Positions 21,174 through 31,097 of a stretch of 64,000 nt of DNA are shown piece by piece (position 1 is the first letter of the stretch; each line of letters starts with the position of its first letter). Under the pieces are notes generated by a model. It ran no database searches. It was not told where the DNA came from and saw only the letters and a program-made list of their open reading frames with translations. The DNA comes from Sphingomonas populi (GTDB lineage: Bacteria > Pseudomonadota > Alphaproteobacteria > Sphingomonadales > Sphingomonadaceae): contig NZ_SGIS01000010.1 in NCBI RefSeq assembly GCF_004208535.1, forward strand, positions 62,001 through 126,000. Reading direction: 5' to 3'. The translations under genes and the position numbers were made by a program.

Positions 21174-22145
21174 TCACGCGGCGGCTTCGAGGCCGCGCGG
21201 CAGCTTGAAGGCGATCGTCTCGCGCGTCGTCTCGACCTCACGCTCGACGATGTCGAAGCGCTCCGCCAGCTTGGCGACGAGATCGCGCACCAGCACTTCG
21301 GGCGCCGACGCGCCGGCGCTGATGCCGAGCGTCTTCACCCCCTCGAGGAAGGAGAAGTCCAGTTCGGAGGCGCTAGGAATCAACTGCGCGGGCGTGCCTT
21401 GGCGCCGTGACACCTCGACCAGCCGCACCGAATTTGACGAATTGTATGCGCCGATCACCAGCATCGCATCGCAATCCTGCGCGATCGCCTTCACCGCTTC
21501 CTGCCGGTTCGAGGTGGCGTAGCAAATATCCTCGCCGCGCGGCCCCTGGATGGTCGGGAACTTCGCCTTCAGCGCGGCGACGATCTCCGCCGTGTCGTCG
21601 ACCGACAGCGTCGTCTGCGTGAGGAAAGCGAGATTGTCGGGATCGGCCGGTTCGAAAGCTGCCACGTCCGCGCAGGTTTCCAGGAGCGACATCGCCCCCG
21701 CTGGAACCTGGCCGAGCGTGCCGATCACCTCGGGATGGCCGGCATGGCCGATGAAGACGATGTGGCGGCCATTGGCAACATGCCGCTCGGCCTGGCGGTG
21801 GACCTTCGACACCAACGGGCAGGTCGCATCGAGCCACGACAGCCCGCGCACGGTCGCCTCGGCGGGGACCGATTTGGGCACGCCATGCGCGGAGAACACC
21901 ACCGGCGCCGCGTCTGGCACTTCGTCCAGTTCCTCGACGAACACGGCGCCCTTGGCCTTCAACGCGTCCACAACATGCTTGTTGTGGACGATCTCGTGGC
22001 GGACATAGACCGGCGCGCCATGTTTCTCGATCGCCAGTTCGACGATCTGGATGGCACGGTCGACACCTGCGCAAAACCCGCGCGGTGCGGCGATCACGAG
22101 GTCGAGCCGGGGTTTGCCGGGCGCTTGGCTGGGAGAGGGGGTCAT
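21174..22145 (-). CDS. ispH: 4-hydroxy-3-methylbut-2-enyl diphosphate reductase
   Basis: This 323-residue 4Fe-4S enzyme makes isopentenyl and dimethylallyl diphosphate in the last step of the non-mevalonate isoprenoid pathway. The three cluster cysteines are C25 ([10 protein letters not shown]), C109 ([11 protein letters not shown]) and C208 ([10 protein letters not shown]). Substrate-binding histidines lie in HEIVHN and FIGHAGHPE. The start at 22145 leaves a short Pro/Ser-rich leader before the conserved core, so a slightly later start is possible. It is divergent from the lipoprotein gene at 22260. Confidence 0.97.
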   Translation of the reverse strand: MTPSPSQAPGKPRLDLVIAAPRGFCAGVDRAIQIVELAIEKHGAPVYVRHEIVHNKHVVDALKAKGAVFVEELDEVPDAAPVVFSAHGVPKSVPAEATVRGLSWLDATCPLVSKVHRQAERHVANGRHIVFIGHAGHPEVIGTLGQVPAGAMSLLETCADVAAFEPADPDNLAFLTQTTLSVDDTAEIVAALKAKFPTIQGPRGEDICYATSNRQEAVKAIAQDCDAMLVIGAYNSSNSVRLVEVSRRQGTPAQLIPSASELDFSFLEGVKTLGISAGASAPEVLVRDLVAKLAERFDIVEREVETTRETIAFKLPRGLEAAA

Positions 22146-22259
22146 TGCCGAACCTTCTACGCGATTGCTTGCACGGGCGGAAGCCGCTTCCTATGGTGCC
22201 ATGCCATCGGGGCCGGGCGATCACAAGCCGCGGCCCCTTCCTTCGTGACTAAGGTGCGT

Positions 22260-22904
22260 ATGTTCCTGACAGGCCGCAAATTCGCCGCTCCCGCTCTCCT
22301 CACGGTGCTCGCGGGGTGCTCCACGGTCGGCGATTTCGATGAGACCGGGGGGATTTCCGCGATCCGCTCGGCCTGTCCGACGGTCGCCGTGCCGGCCGCG
22401 ACGGGCGACATCACCCTCTTCAACCCGCCGCAGAGCCGCGACGCCAAGGCGATCGACGTCGTAGCGACGCTCACCAACGTCCGCTCGACCTGCAACGACC
22501 AGACCGAGAACATCGCCACCACCGTCACCTTCGACGTGCGCGCGCGCCGTGCCAGCGCCGAGGGTGCGCGCGACGTGACGCTGCCGTTCTTCGTCGCGGT
22601 GATGCAGGGCGGCACCGCCGTCGTCGCCAAGCGCATCGGCCACGTCACGCTGCACTTCGATGCCGGCAGCGTGCGGGCGAGCGCGACCGGCACCGGCGGC
22701 GCCAGCGTCGATCGTTCGGCGGCGACCTTGCCCAAGGAAGTCCGCGACAAGCTGACCGAGAAGCGCAAGGCGGGCGAGCAGGATGCCGCCACCGACCCGC
22801 TGACCCGCCCCGACATCCGTCAGGCCGTCGCCCGCGCCACCTTCGAGGCGCTGGTCGGCTTCCAGCTCACCGACGACCAGCTCAAGTACAACGCGACGCG
22901 GTAA
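22260..22904 (+). CDS. Lipoprotein of unknown function
   Basis: This 214-residue protein begins with a basic-hydrophobic signal and the lipobox LAGC (residues 17-20), so it is very likely acylated on C20 and membrane-anchored. The mature part has ACPTVAVPAATGDITLFNP, a beta-rich middle (RVTFDVRARR-like strands) and a Lys/Glu-rich tail, but I do not recognise a family with a known function. ATG at 22260 is chosen because it gives a compact signal sequence; a GTG six bases upstream is possible. The promoter must lie in the short divergent gap with ispH. Confidence 0.8.
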   Translation: MFLTGRKFAAPALLTVLAGCSTVGDFDETGGISAIRSACPTVAVPAATGDITLFNPPQSRDAKAIDVVATLTNVRSTCNDQTENIATTVTFDVRARRASAEGARDVTLPFFVAVMQGGTAVVAKRIGHVTLHFDAGSVRASATGTGGASVDRSAATLPKEVRDKLTEKRKAGEQDAATDPLTRPDIRQAVARATFEALVGFQLTDDQLKYNATR

Positions 22905-22927
22905 GGTGAGGGCGCAACCTGCTTTCT

Positions 22928-23017
22928 GGTCGTCCTGAGCGACCTCGAAGGGCGTGCCCCAAACTCAACGCGAGCGGATGGGGAAACGTGTTTCGACAAG
23001 ATCAGCACGAACGGGAG
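22928..23017. repeat. Imperfect inverted repeat after the lipoprotein gene
   Basis: The left arm contains CGTCCTGAGCGACCTCGAAGG and GGCGTGCCCC. The right arm contains TTCGACAAGATCAGCACGAACGG, the reverse complement of the GTTCGTGC-GA-CTTGTCGAA form. It is a diverged copy of the same family as the repeat at 14499. It lies between the lipoprotein gene and the glycine riboswitch. Confidence 0.7.
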
Positions 23018-23150
23018 GGTTTTGAGCCGTCAGCACGGATGGGCTGGATGCCGGGAGCCTATTTCACGCTTACCACGCCGACTCCGATTGACACCGTTGC
23101 TGCACCGCGTCACACCGAACCCGTCGATGCCGGGCAACCGGCATGGGCAG

Positions 23151-23340
23151 GCACGGGAGAGTGCGGGGAGACCCGCCGCCGAAGGAGCAACCGCCCCGGA
23201 ATCTCTCAGGCAAAGTGGACCGTGCCGGTCGAATCGACACTCTGGAAAGCGGCCTCGCACATCTCGCGCGGCCCACCGAAGGGGTAAACCATCCGTTCAT
23301 TCGGCTGGTGAAAGCTCTCAGGTTCCGTGACAGAGGGGGC
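23151..23340 (+). promoter_or_regulatory. Tandem glycine riboswitch controlling the gcv operon
   Basis: Two consecutive glycine aptamers precede gcvT. The first has GGGAGAGTGCGG, then GCCGAAGGAGCAA, AATCTCTCAGGCAAA and GGACCG, ending ACTCTGGAAAG (about 23151-23250). The second has ATCTCGCGCGG, CACCGAAGGGGTAAACC, GAAAGCTCTCAGG and CCGTGACAGAGGGGG (to about 23340). These are the conserved elements of the gcvT-type riboswitch, arranged in tandem with a short linker. In known examples glycine binding turns on the glycine cleavage genes. Its position, 64 bases before the gcvT start, and the full gcv set downstream support that role here. Confidence 0.93.
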
Positions 23341-23404
23341 GGTGAACCGTGGCGGGCATGCGTGCGCGCCGTGTTCGCCGTCTGACCTATGCATGGAGAC
23401 CGGC

Positions 23405-24565
23405 ATGAGCGAAGCAGATTTGATCGACGATACCGGCGAAGAGCCTGCCATCCTGACGCTGCCGCTCGACGCGTGGCACCGGGCGCGGGGCGGCCGCATG
23501 GTCGAGTTCGCCGGCTACCACATGCCCGTCCAATATGAAGGCGTAATGCCCGAGCATCTGTGGGTGCGCGACTCGGCGGGGCTGTTCGACGTCAGCCACA
23601 TGGGCCAGTTGCTGTTCCGCACCGAAGACGGCGCCGATCTCGATGGCGCGCTCGAATCGGTCCTGCCCGGCGACATCGCTGGGCTGAAGCCGGGCCGTCA
23701 GCGCTACTCGCTGCTGCTCGCCGAGGATGGCGGCATTCTCGACGATCTGATGGTCACGCGCCTGCCCGATGAGAATCCGTTCGACGTGCAGGGCCTCTAT
23801 ATGGTCGTCAACGGCGCGACCAAATTCGACGATATCGCCTATTTCCTCGATCAACTGCCCGAGGACGTGCTGATCAACCACATGGAAGATCAGGCGCTGC
23901 TCGCGTTGCAGGGGCCGAAGGCGGTCGATGCGCTGGCGCGGCTGGTGCCGGGCGTGCGCGATCTCGTCTTCATGACCGCCGCGCCATTCGAATGGGACGG
24001 CAAGCCGGTGTGGATCGGCCGCTCCGGCTATACCGGCGAGGACGGTTTCGAGATTTCGATCGACGGCGCATATGTCGAGGCGCTCGCCGACGCACTGTGC
24101 GCGCAGCCCGAGGTCAAGCCGATTGGCCTCGGTGCGCGCGACTCGCTGCGGCTGGAGGCGGGCCTGCCGCTCTACGGCCATGATCTCGACGAGGCGATCA
24201 CGCCGGTCGTCGCCGATCTCGGCTTCGCGCTCTCCAAGCGCCGCCGTGAGGAAGCCAATTTCCCCGGCGCGACGCGAATCCTCGCCGAGCGCGAGGGCGG
24301 TCCCGCCGTCAAGCGTGTCGGTTTGCTCGTCGAAGGCCGCCAGCCGGTGCGCGAAGGCGCCGCCGTGCTTGGTGCCGATGGCGGTGAAGTCGGCCGCGTC
24401 ACCTCGGGCGGGTTCGCGCCCAGCCTCAACGCGCCGATCGCGATGGCCTATGTGCCCGCCGCGCTCGCCGCGATCGGCACCCGCATCCAGCTTTCGCAGC
24501 GCGGCAAGGTCCATCACGCGACCGTCACCGCGATGCCGTTCATTCCCCACCACTACGTCCGCTAA
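23405..24565 (+). CDS. gcvT: Glycine cleavage system T protein (aminomethyltransferase)
   Basis: This 386-residue enzyme transfers the methylene group from the aminomethyl-lipoyl H protein to tetrahydrofolate, releasing ammonia. Recognisable segments are RMVEFAGYHMPVQYEG, FDVSHMGQLLFR (folate pocket), GRSGYTGEDGFEI and GARDSLRLEAGLPLYGHDL. The ATG at 23405 follows GGAG by six bases; an in-frame ATG 12 bases earlier lacks that spacing. An unusual acidic leader (SEADLIDDTGEEP) precedes the conserved core. It is the first gene of the riboswitch-controlled gcv operon. Confidence 0.97.
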   Translation: MSEADLIDDTGEEPAILTLPLDAWHRARGGRMVEFAGYHMPVQYEGVMPEHLWVRDSAGLFDVSHMGQLLFRTEDGADLDGALESVLPGDIAGLKPGRQRYSLLLAEDGGILDDLMVTRLPDENPFDVQGLYMVVNGATKFDDIAYFLDQLPEDVLINHMEDQALLALQGPKAVDALARLVPGVRDLVFMTAAPFEWDGKPVWIGRSGYTGEDGFEISIDGAYVEALADALCAQPEVKPIGLGARDSLRLEAGLPLYGHDLDEAITPVVADLGFALSKRRREEANFPGATRILAEREGGPAVKRVGLLVEGRQPVREGAAVLGADGGEVGRVTSGGFAPSLNAPIAMAYVPAALAAIGTRIQLSQRGKVHHATVTAMPFIPHHYVR

Positions 24566-24580
24566 CAGGAGGCCCGTGCC

Positions 24581-24952
24581 ATGAGCCGCTATTTCACCGA
24601 AGATCATGAGTGGGTCGATGTCGAGGGCGATACCGGCACGGTCGGCATCTCCGAATTCGCGCAAGGGCAGCTCGGCGACATCGTGTTCGTCGATGTGCCC
24701 GAGGCCGGCAAGGCGCTGACCAAGGGCGGCGACGCCGCCGTGGTCGAGAGCGTCAAGGCTGCGTCGGACGTCTACGCGCCGGTGTCCGGCACGGTGACCG
24801 AGGGCAATCCCGCGCTCGCCGACAATCCGGCGTTGGTCAACGAGGATGCCGAAGGGCAGGGCTGGTTCTTCAAGCTGACGCTGTCCGATCCTTCGGAATT
24901 GGCGAGCCTGATGGATGAAGCCGCCTACGCGGCGTTCGTCGCGAAGCAGTAA
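24581..24952 (+). CDS. gcvH: Glycine cleavage system H protein
   Basis: This 123-residue lipoyl carrier shuttles the aminomethyl intermediate between the P and T proteins. The lipoylation lysine is K59 in [12 protein letters not shown]. The barrel-sandwich hybrid fold is indicated by [24 protein letters not shown] and the C-terminal [12 protein letters not shown]. It starts 15 bases after gcvT behind an AGGAGG site. A long palindromic repeat fills the gap to gcvPA. Confidence 0.98.
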   Translation: MSRYFTEDHEWVDVEGDTGTVGISEFAQGQLGDIVFVDVPEAGKALTKGGDAAVVESVKAASDVYAPVSGTVTEGNPALADNPALVNEDAEGQGWFFKLTLSDPSELASLMDEAAYAAFVAKQ

Positions 24953-24958
24953 ACCTTT

Positions 24959-25066
24959 CTCCCCTCCCGCGTGCGGGAGGGGGCGGGGGAGGGCCTGTCC
25001 ACCCTCCCGCCGGATGTGTGCGGACAAGCCCTCCCCCAGCCCCTCCCGCACGCGGGAGGGGAGGAG
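24959..25066. repeat. GGGAGG palindromic repeat between gcvH and gcvPA
   Basis: Arms 24959-25000 and 25022-25066 are near-perfect reverse complements around a 21-base loop. Each arm also contains the self-complementary CCTCCCGCGTGCGGGAGG or its complement. This is a common intergenic repeat type of sphingomonads and related groups. The right arm ends GGAGGGGAGGAG seven bases before the gcvPA ATG, so the repeat itself supplies the ribosome binding site. Confidence 0.9.
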
Positions 25067-25072
25067 ATCCGA

Positions 25073-26431
25073 ATGCGCTACCTGCCCTTAACCGATACCG
25101 ATCGCCAGGCGATGCTCAGCGTGGTCGGCGCGTCCTCGATCGATGACCTGTTTATCGACGTGCCCGAGGCCGCGCGCCTGTCGGGGCCGATCGCCGGGCT
25201 GCCGATGCACGCCAGCGAGATGGCGGTCGAGCGCCACATGAGCGCGCTTGCCGCGCGCAACACGGTCGCCGGGCAGGTGCCGTTCTTCCTCGGCTGCGGC
25301 GCATACCGGCATCATGTGCCGGCCAGCGTCGATCACATCATCCAGCGCGGCGAGTTCCTCACCGCCTACACGCCCTACCAGCCCGAGATCGCGCAGGGCA
25401 CGTTGCAGGTGATGTTCGAATTCCAGACCCAGGTCGCGCGGCTGCTCGGCACCGATGTCGCCAACGCCTCGATGTACGACGGTTCGACCGCGTGCTGGGA
25501 AGCGATCGGCATGGCGCGCCGCATCACCAAGCGCGCCAAGGCGATCCTCTCGCCGGGCCTGCACCCGCATTACGTCTCGGTCGCGAAGACGATGGCGAAA
25601 TACACCGGCGACGCGCTCGATACCGCGCTGCCGACGCTCGATGATGACTTCGGCATCGACGCGCTGATCGCGAAGATCGACGGCGAGACCTCGTGCGTGG
25701 TCGTGCAATATCCCGACATCCTCGGCCGCATCGCTGATCTCTCCGCGCTCGCCGACGCGTGCCACGCCAACAAGGCGCTGCTGGTCGCGGTTGTCACCGA
25801 GCCGGTCGCGCTGGGCGCGATCCGCTCGCCCGGCGAAATGGACGCGGACATCGTCGTCGGCGAAGGTCAGTCGCTGGGCGTCGGCCTCCAGTTCGGCGGA
25901 CCTTATGTTGGCTTGTTCGGCTGCAAGGACAAATATGTCCGCCAGATGCCCGGCCGGCTGTGCGGCGAGACCGTCGATGCCGAGGGCAAGCGCGGCTTCG
26001 TGCTGACACTCTCGACCCGCGAGCAGCATATCCGACGTGAGAAGGCGACCTCGAACATCTGCACCTCCTCGGTGTTGTGCGCGCTGGCGATGTCGGCGCA
26101 CATGACGCTGCTGGGCGAAGCCGGGCTGCGACGGCTCGCCGATCTCAACCATCTCGGCGCTGCTGCGGCGGCCGACCGGCTCGCCGAAGTGCCGGGTGTC
26201 GAGCTGGTCAACACCAGCTTCTTCAACGAGTTCACGCTAAAGTTGAGCAAGGAAGCGCGCCCGGTCGTGCGCGCGCTGGCCGATCGCGGCATTCTCGCCG
26301 GCGTGTCGCTGGGGCGGCTTTATCCGGGTGAGGGCGCGCTGGCGAACGGCCTCGTCGTCGCCGTCACCGAAACCACCACCGAAGACGATGTCGAAGCGCT
26401 GGCCCAGGCGCTCGCGGAGGAACTGGCATGA
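25073..26431 (+). CDS. gcvPA: Glycine dehydrogenase (decarboxylating) subunit 1
   Basis: This 452-residue protein is the N-terminal half-subunit of the split P protein, which decarboxylates glycine with PLP and loads the aminomethyl group on GcvH. It has the family segments [40 protein letters not shown] and [10 protein letters not shown]. The PLP lysine lies in the partner subunit, as expected for split forms. The start at 25073 ([15 protein letters not shown]) matches the family and has a strong GGAGG site inside the preceding repeat. The stop overlaps the gcvPB start. Confidence 0.97.
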   Translation: MRYLPLTDTDRQAMLSVVGASSIDDLFIDVPEAARLSGPIAGLPMHASEMAVERHMSALAARNTVAGQVPFFLGCGAYRHHVPASVDHIIQRGEFLTAYTPYQPEIAQGTLQVMFEFQTQVARLLGTDVANASMYDGSTACWEAIGMARRITKRAKAILSPGLHPHYVSVAKTMAKYTGDALDTALPTLDDDFGIDALIAKIDGETSCVVVQYPDILGRIADLSALADACHANKALLVAVVTEPVALGAIRSPGEMDADIVVGEGQSLGVGLQFGGPYVGLFGCKDKYVRQMPGRLCGETVDAEGKRGFVLTLSTREQHIRREKATSNICTSSVLCALAMSAHMTLLGEAGLRRLADLNHLGAAAAADRLAEVPGVELVNTSFFNEFTLKLSKEARPVVRALADRGILAGVSLGRLYPGEGALANGLVVAVTETTTEDDVEALAQALAEELA

Positions 26432-28002
26432 GCATCAATCCCGCTGGCTGGCGCCCCGAGCGCCCTGAGACCGCCGCCAACGCAGCCCCCGCGACCGTCA
26501 CCGGCAACCGCGCGCTGATGCTTGAAGAGCCGCTGATCTTCGAGGTCGGCTCAACGCTCACCACCGGCGTCGATCTCGCCGAGCCGCCCGCCGGCAAGCC
26601 GCGCCTCGGCAACCTCGAACGCACCACCGCGATCGGCCTGCCGGGCCTGTCCGAGCCCGAGGCGATGCGGCACTACACCCGCCTCAGCCGCCAGAATTAC
26701 GCGATCGACCTCGGGTTGTTCCCGCTCGGCTCGTGCACGATGAAGCACAATCCGCGCCTCAACGAAAAGATGGCGCGGCTGCCCGGTTTCGCCGACGTCC
26801 ACCCGCTCCAGCCGGTCGATACCGTGCAGGGTGCGCTGGCGGTGATCCAGGAACTCGCGGTGTGGCTCATCACGCTGACGGGCATGCACGGCGTCGCGAT
26901 GAGCCCCAAGGCGGGCGCGCACGGTGAATTGTGCGGCATCCTCGCGATCAAGGCGGCGCTTGAGGCGAAGGGCGAGGGGCACCGCAAGGTCATCCTCGTC
27001 CCCGAAAGCGCGCACGGCACCAACCCGGCGACCGCCGCGTTTGCGGGCTATGCGGTCGAGAACATCCCCGCCACCGCCGAGGGTCGCGTCGATAGCGCCG
27101 CGCTGATCGCCCGGCTCGGCCCGGATGTGGCAGCGGTGATGATCACCAACCCCAACACCTGCGGCCTGTTCGAGCGCGACATGAAGACGATCTCGGACGC
27201 GGTCCACGCGGTCGGCGGCTTCGTCTATTGCGACGGCGCCAACTTCAACGCGATCGTCGGCAAGGTCCGCCCGGGCGATCTCGGCATCGACGCGATGCAC
27301 ATCAACCTGCACAAGACCTTCTCCACCCCGCACGGCGGCGGCGGTCCCGGCTCGGGGCCGGTGGTGCTGTCCGAAGCCCTGTCGCCGTTCGGCCCGCTGC
27401 CGTTCGTCGCCAAGCATGCCGACGGCCATTTCGCGCTCGTCGAGGAAGAGACCGCCGGCGACGACCACCCACAGAGCTTCGGCCGGATGGTCGCGTTCCA
27501 CGGCCAGATGGGCATGTTCACCCGCGCGCTCACCTACATCCTCAGCCACGGCGCGGACGGGCTGAAGCAGGTCGCCGAGGATGCTGTGCTTAACGCCAAT
27601 TACATCCTGCGCAGCCTGGAGGGCGCTTTGTCCGCGCCCTTCGCCGCGTCAGGGCCGTGCATGCACGAGGCCTTATTCTCGGACGATGGCTTCCCGGAGG
27701 GCTTCTCGACGCTCGACGTGGCGAAGGGACTGATCGACGAGGGCTTCCACCCGATGACGGTCTATTTCCCGCTGGTCGTCCACGGTGCGATGCTGGTCGA
27801 ACCGACCGAAACCGAGAGCAAGGCCGGCATCGACGAGTTCATCGCCGCGCTGCGCTCTGTGGCCGAACGCGCGAAGGCGGGTGACGTCAGCCTCAAGACC
27901 GCACCGCATTTCGCGCCCCGCAGCCGCCTCGATGAGACGCAGGCGGCGCGCAAGCCGGTGCTGGTGTGGAGGGACGCGGTGCTGGCGCAAGCGGCGGAAT
28001 AG
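26428..28002 (+). CDS. gcvPB: Glycine dehydrogenase (decarboxylating) subunit 2
   Basis: This 524-residue protein is the C-terminal half-subunit of the split P protein and carries the PLP-binding lysine K296 in [19 protein letters not shown]. Other landmarks are [24 protein letters not shown] and [12 protein letters not shown]. The first 60 residues are a variable Pro/Ala-rich extension. The ATG overlaps the gcvPA stop, consistent with equal synthesis of the two halves. An inverted repeat lies between its stop and the convergent regulator gene. Confidence 0.97.
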   Translation: MSINPAGWRPERPETAANAAPATVTGNRALMLEEPLIFEVGSTLTTGVDLAEPPAGKPRLGNLERTTAIGLPGLSEPEAMRHYTRLSRQNYAIDLGLFPLGSCTMKHNPRLNEKMARLPGFADVHPLQPVDTVQGALAVIQELAVWLITLTGMHGVAMSPKAGAHGELCGILAIKAALEAKGEGHRKVILVPESAHGTNPATAAFAGYAVENIPATAEGRVDSAALIARLGPDVAAVMITNPNTCGLFERDMKTISDAVHAVGGFVYCDGANFNAIVGKVRPGDLGIDAMHINLHKTFSTPHGGGGPGSGPVVLSEALSPFGPLPFVAKHADGHFALVEEETAGDDHPQSFGRMVAFHGQMGMFTRALTYILSHGADGLKQVAEDAVLNANYILRSLEGALSAPFAASGPCMHEALFSDDGFPEGFSTLDVAKGLIDEGFHPMTVYFPLVVHGAMLVEPTETESKAGIDEFIAALRSVAERAKAGDVSLKTAPHFAPRSRLDETQAARKPVLVWRDAVLAQAAE

Positions 28003-28014
28003 GGCGCGCCTATT

Positions 28015-28066
28015 CCGTTCGTGCCGAGCGCAGTCGAGGCGCCTGCGCTACCCTCGGTACGAACGG
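28015..28066. repeat. Inverted repeat between gcvPB and the FadR-type regulator
   Basis: Arms 28015-28028 (CCGTTCGTGCCGAG) and 28053-28066 (CTCGGTACGAACGG) pair with one mismatch. The left part continues into GCAGTCGAGG, so this is a degraded copy of the family seen at 14096 and 50822. It lies between convergent genes and could serve as a bidirectional terminator. Confidence 0.75.
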
Positions 28067-28073
28067 ACGCTCT

Positions 28074-28865
28074 CTAAAGCCCGCTCAACCGGCTGAACCG
28101 CTCGCGCGTGGTCTGCGCCGCGCGCCGCGCCTCGGCGACAGCCGCCTCTTCGGTCGCGAACAGCAGATGGTCGAGCACCGCCGCGATATGCGCGCGCATC
28201 GCCGCCCGCGCCTGCGCCGGATCGCGTGAGCGCAGCGCCTCGGCGATCACACGATGTTCCTCGACGACCGGCTTCACCTTGGCGGCGCGCGCCTTGGTGA
28301 GCAGCAGCGCGATATCGGGCGAACTCGCGCGCAACTGCCACATTTGCTCGACGGTGTTGATCATCGCCGCGTTGCGGGTCGCCCGCGCGATCACCTGATG
28401 AAATTCGCGGTCGGTTTCATCAGCATCGTCGGGGTTGGCGCTCATCCGGTTGAGCTGGTCGATCCGCTCGACCAGTTCGTCGAGCAGATCGAGTTCGGCA
28501 TCGGTGATCTGCACCGCCGCCAGCGCCGCCGCCTCGCCTTCGATCGCGATCCGCGCCTCCATCAACTCGAAGCCGGTGACGTGGAAGCCGGGCGTCTCTG
28601 CTGTGCCCGGAATGCGGCGCACATAGGCGCCCGCGCCGATCCGCACCTCGACGAAGCCCTGCACCTCGAGCGCGATGATCGCCTCGCGCACGGTCGGGCG
28701 GCTGACGCCATGTTCGATCGCGAGGTCGCGTTCGGCCGGCAGCCGATCGCCGATCGCATAGCGACCCGACGTCAGATCCTCGAACAATTTGCGCGCAAGC
28801 TGCTGGTACAGCCGGTCGCGGCCTTCGCCCGAACCATCGACCTGTGTTTCGCTTCCGGCCTTCAT
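28074..28865 (-). CDS. GntR-family transcriptional regulator, FadR subfamily
   Basis: This 263-residue regulator has an N-terminal winged helix (about 22-85; LPAERDLAIEHGVSRPTVREAIIALEVQGFVEV, listed here in two known pieces, LPAERDLA and VSRPTVREAI). An all-helical FCD ligand domain follows (about 105-250). FCD residues that usually hold a metal or acid ligand are suggested by DREFHQVIARATRN and a later HRVIAEALRSRD with H. Such regulators commonly respond to sugar acids or other carboxylates. The start at 28865 is preceded by GGAG. It stands alone, convergent with gcvPB; its targets are unknown. A link to the hexuronate-type locus at the right end is possible but not shown. Confidence 0.88.
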   Translation of the reverse strand: MKAGSETQVDGSGEGRDRLYQQLARKLFEDLTSGRYAIGDRLPAERDLAIEHGVSRPTVREAIIALEVQGFVEVRIGAGAYVRRIPGTAETPGFHVTGFELMEARIAIEGEAAALAAVQITDAELDLLDELVERIDQLNRMSANPDDADETDREFHQVIARATRNAAMINTVEQMWQLRASSPDIALLLTKARAAKVKPVVEEHRVIAEALRSRDPAQARAAMRAHIAAVLDHLLFATEEAAVAEARRAAQTTRERFSRLSGL

Positions 28866-29000
28866 TCCCCACTCCGCTGCGGTGGCCGCCCGCAACCCTT
28901 GCGATTTGGCGCGCCACCGGCGCTTCCTGCCATATCCGAACGGGGTCTGTCTCGGGGTTCTTTCCAATCGCGCGACCATCGCCGTGATCGGATTGACCAA

Positions 29001-31097
29001 TCAGGCGGAGGGCGGCGCCAGCGGCATGTGCATCACCGCGGCGATATGCGTCGCGAGATCGGCTTGCCGGAAGGGCTTCTCCAGCCGGGGCAGGTCGGGC
29101 GACAGGCCGCCCGCGTCGGAATAGCCCGACACCACCAGCACGCGCAGGCCGGGGCGGCGCAGCATCGCGGCGTGCGCCAGTTCGGCGCCGGTCATATGCG
29201 GCATGACATGGTCGGTGACGAGGATATCGATGCTGGCATGTGCGTCCAACAGCACGAGCGCCTCCGCGCCAGACCGCGCCTCGATCACCACGAAACCCAG
29301 TTCGGCGAGCATATCGGCGGTCGCCGCGCGTACCAGATCCTCGTCATCGACCAGCAGCGCGGTGCCCGACTGTTGCAGCGGCGGTTCCGCGACCGGCGGC
29401 GTGGCGACCGCGAGTATCGTGACATCGGACACCGGCAACCACAGTTCGATCAGCGTGCCTGCGCCGACCTTACTGGTGACGGCGAGCGCACCGCCGAGCT
29501 GGAGCGCGAGGCCGTGCGCCATCGACAGGCCAAGCCCGGTGCCGCGCCCGACGCCCTTGGTCGAGAAGAACGGCTCGATCGCGCGCGTGCGCGTTTCCTC
29601 GTCCATGCCGGTGCCGGTGTCCGCGACCGACAACAGGATATATTGGCCTTCGCTCAAGCCGGCACGATGCTCCAGCCGGGCGGTGTCGAGCTTCGCGGTG
29701 ATCGTCAGCGCTCCGCCGTCGGGCATCGCGTCGCGTGCGTTCACCGCGAGGTTGAGGATCGCCATCTCGACCTGGTTGGCGTCCGCGTGCGCGAGCGGTA
29801 AATCGTCGGCGATATCGAGGTGAAACGCGATCTGCGGGCCGATCGTGGTGCCGATCAGCGTGCTCATCTCGATCAGCAGCGTGACGATGTCGATCGCGCC
29901 GGGGTTGAGCGGCTGGCGGCGTGCGAAGGCGAGCAGCCGCTGCACCAGGGTCTTGGCGCGATCGGCCGATTCGAGCGCGCCCGAAATCAGCCGTTGCTCC
30001 CGCTCGCCGCCCACCGCACGGCGTTGCAGCAAATCGAGGCTGCCGATGATCGGGGTGAGCAGATTGTTGAAATCGTGCGCGACGCCGCCGGTGAGTTGGC
30101 CCATCGCCTCCAGTTTCTGCGACTCGCGTAGCGCCTCCTGCGTCTGGACCAGTTCGCGCGTGCGCTCGACAACAAGATGCTCGAACGTGGCGGCGGCGTC
30201 GCGTAGCGCCTCCTCCATCCGCTTGCGCGCAGTGATGTCGACCGAGACGCCGGCGAGCATCAGCGGCGTGCCATCCGCCGCATAGGTCGGCTGTGCGCGG
30301 ATTGCGATCCAGCACGTCTCGCCGCTGGCCGTCACCACCCGATGTTCGAGATCGCAATCGTTGGCGCTGGCAATACTCTGCGCGATCGTCGCGAAGACGC
30401 TTTCGCGATCGTCCGGGTGGATTGCCGCGCGCATCGCGGCGAAGGAGAATTCTTCCCCGGGATCGCGTCCGAACGTGGCCCTGCACATCGCCGAGGTCTT
30501 GAGCGTGCGGGTCGGCAGATCGACCGACCATACCCCCATTCGTCCGGCGGCAAGCGCGATCTCACGCTGACGCTCGCTGTCGCGGATCGAGGCGAGCAGC
30601 CGCGCATTCTCGACCGCGATCGCCGCCGAGCGGGCGAGCGCTTCGAGCCGCGCGATCGCGGTGGCGTCATGCTCGCGCACCGCCGACCAATACGCGCCGA
30701 TCGCGGCGATCGGCTCGGGCTTTCCTACCGGCGCCATCACCAGGCTGCGCACGAAGGTCGGCCGATAGGCATCCTGCGGGATGCGGTCATCGCTGCGGAT
30801 GTCAGGGATAACGACCGTCTGGCGGTTCAGCATCGCCCAGCCCGACACGCAGCTTTCGATCGCGAAGCGGCTCCCCATCCACAGTGGGCCGACCGCATCC
30901 TCGGCCGCGTAGAAGCAGGTATCGGCCTCGCGGATAACGACGGCGATGCCCTCCGCGCCGACGACCGCGCGTGCCGTCTCGCGCAGCACCACCACGACCT
31001 CGTCGAGCGAACGAGTCGTGGCAAGCCGCTCGCTCGCCGCCGCCAGTCGCGACCAACCCGCTTCCGGGTCGAAAGGCTCGATACTGTTGTCGATCAT
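29001..31097 (-). CDS. Soluble hybrid histidine kinase (GAF-PAS-HisKA-HATPase-REC)
   Basis: This 698-residue kinase has no transmembrane segment. In order it has a GAF-type domain (about 15-165), a PAS domain with PAC-like tail (about 175-295), and a short coiled linker (300-330). The HisKA domain carries H341 in GGVAHDFNNLLT, followed by a HATPase domain with the N box (NLAVNARDAM), DTGTGMD and GTGLGLSMAHGL. The C-terminal receiver domain has the phospho-acceptor D629 in LVTDHVMPHMTG. The GGVAHDFNNLL box is typical of the family related to FixL/CckA-like hybrid kinases. GAF residues include a cysteine in ESCVSGW, but I see no clear chromophore motif. No response regulator gene is adjacent. 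Confidence 0.9.
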   Translation of the reverse strand: MIDNSIEPFDPEAGWSRLAAASERLATTRSLDEVVVVLRETARAVVGAEGIAVVIREADTCFYAAEDAVGPLWMGSRFAIESCVSGWAMLNRQTVVIPDIRSDDRIPQDAYRPTFVRSLVMAPVGKPEPIAAIGAYWSAVREHDATAIARLEALARSAAIAVENARLLASIRDSERQREIALAAGRMGVWSVDLPTRTLKTSAMCRATFGRDPGEEFSFAAMRAAIHPDDRESVFATIAQSIASANDCDLEHRVVTASGETCWIAIRAQPTYAADGTPLMLAGVSVDITARKRMEEALRDAAATFEHLVVERTRELVQTQEALRESQKLEAMGQLTGGVAHDFNNLLTPIIGSLDLLQRRAVGGEREQRLISGALESADRAKTLVQRLLAFARRQPLNPGAIDIVTLLIEMSTLIGTTIGPQIAFHLDIADDLPLAHADANQVEMAILNLAVNARDAMPDGGALTITAKLDTARLEHRAGLSEGQYILLSVADTGTGMDEETRTRAIEPFFSTKGVGRGTGLGLSMAHGLALQLGGALAVTSKVGAGTLIELWLPVSDVTILAVATPPVAEPPLQQSGTALLVDDEDLVRAATADMLAELGFVVIEARSGAEALVLLDAHASIDILVTDHVMPHMTGAELAHAAMLRRPGLRVLVVSGYSDAGGLSPDLPRLEKPFRQADLATHIAAVMHMPLAPPSA

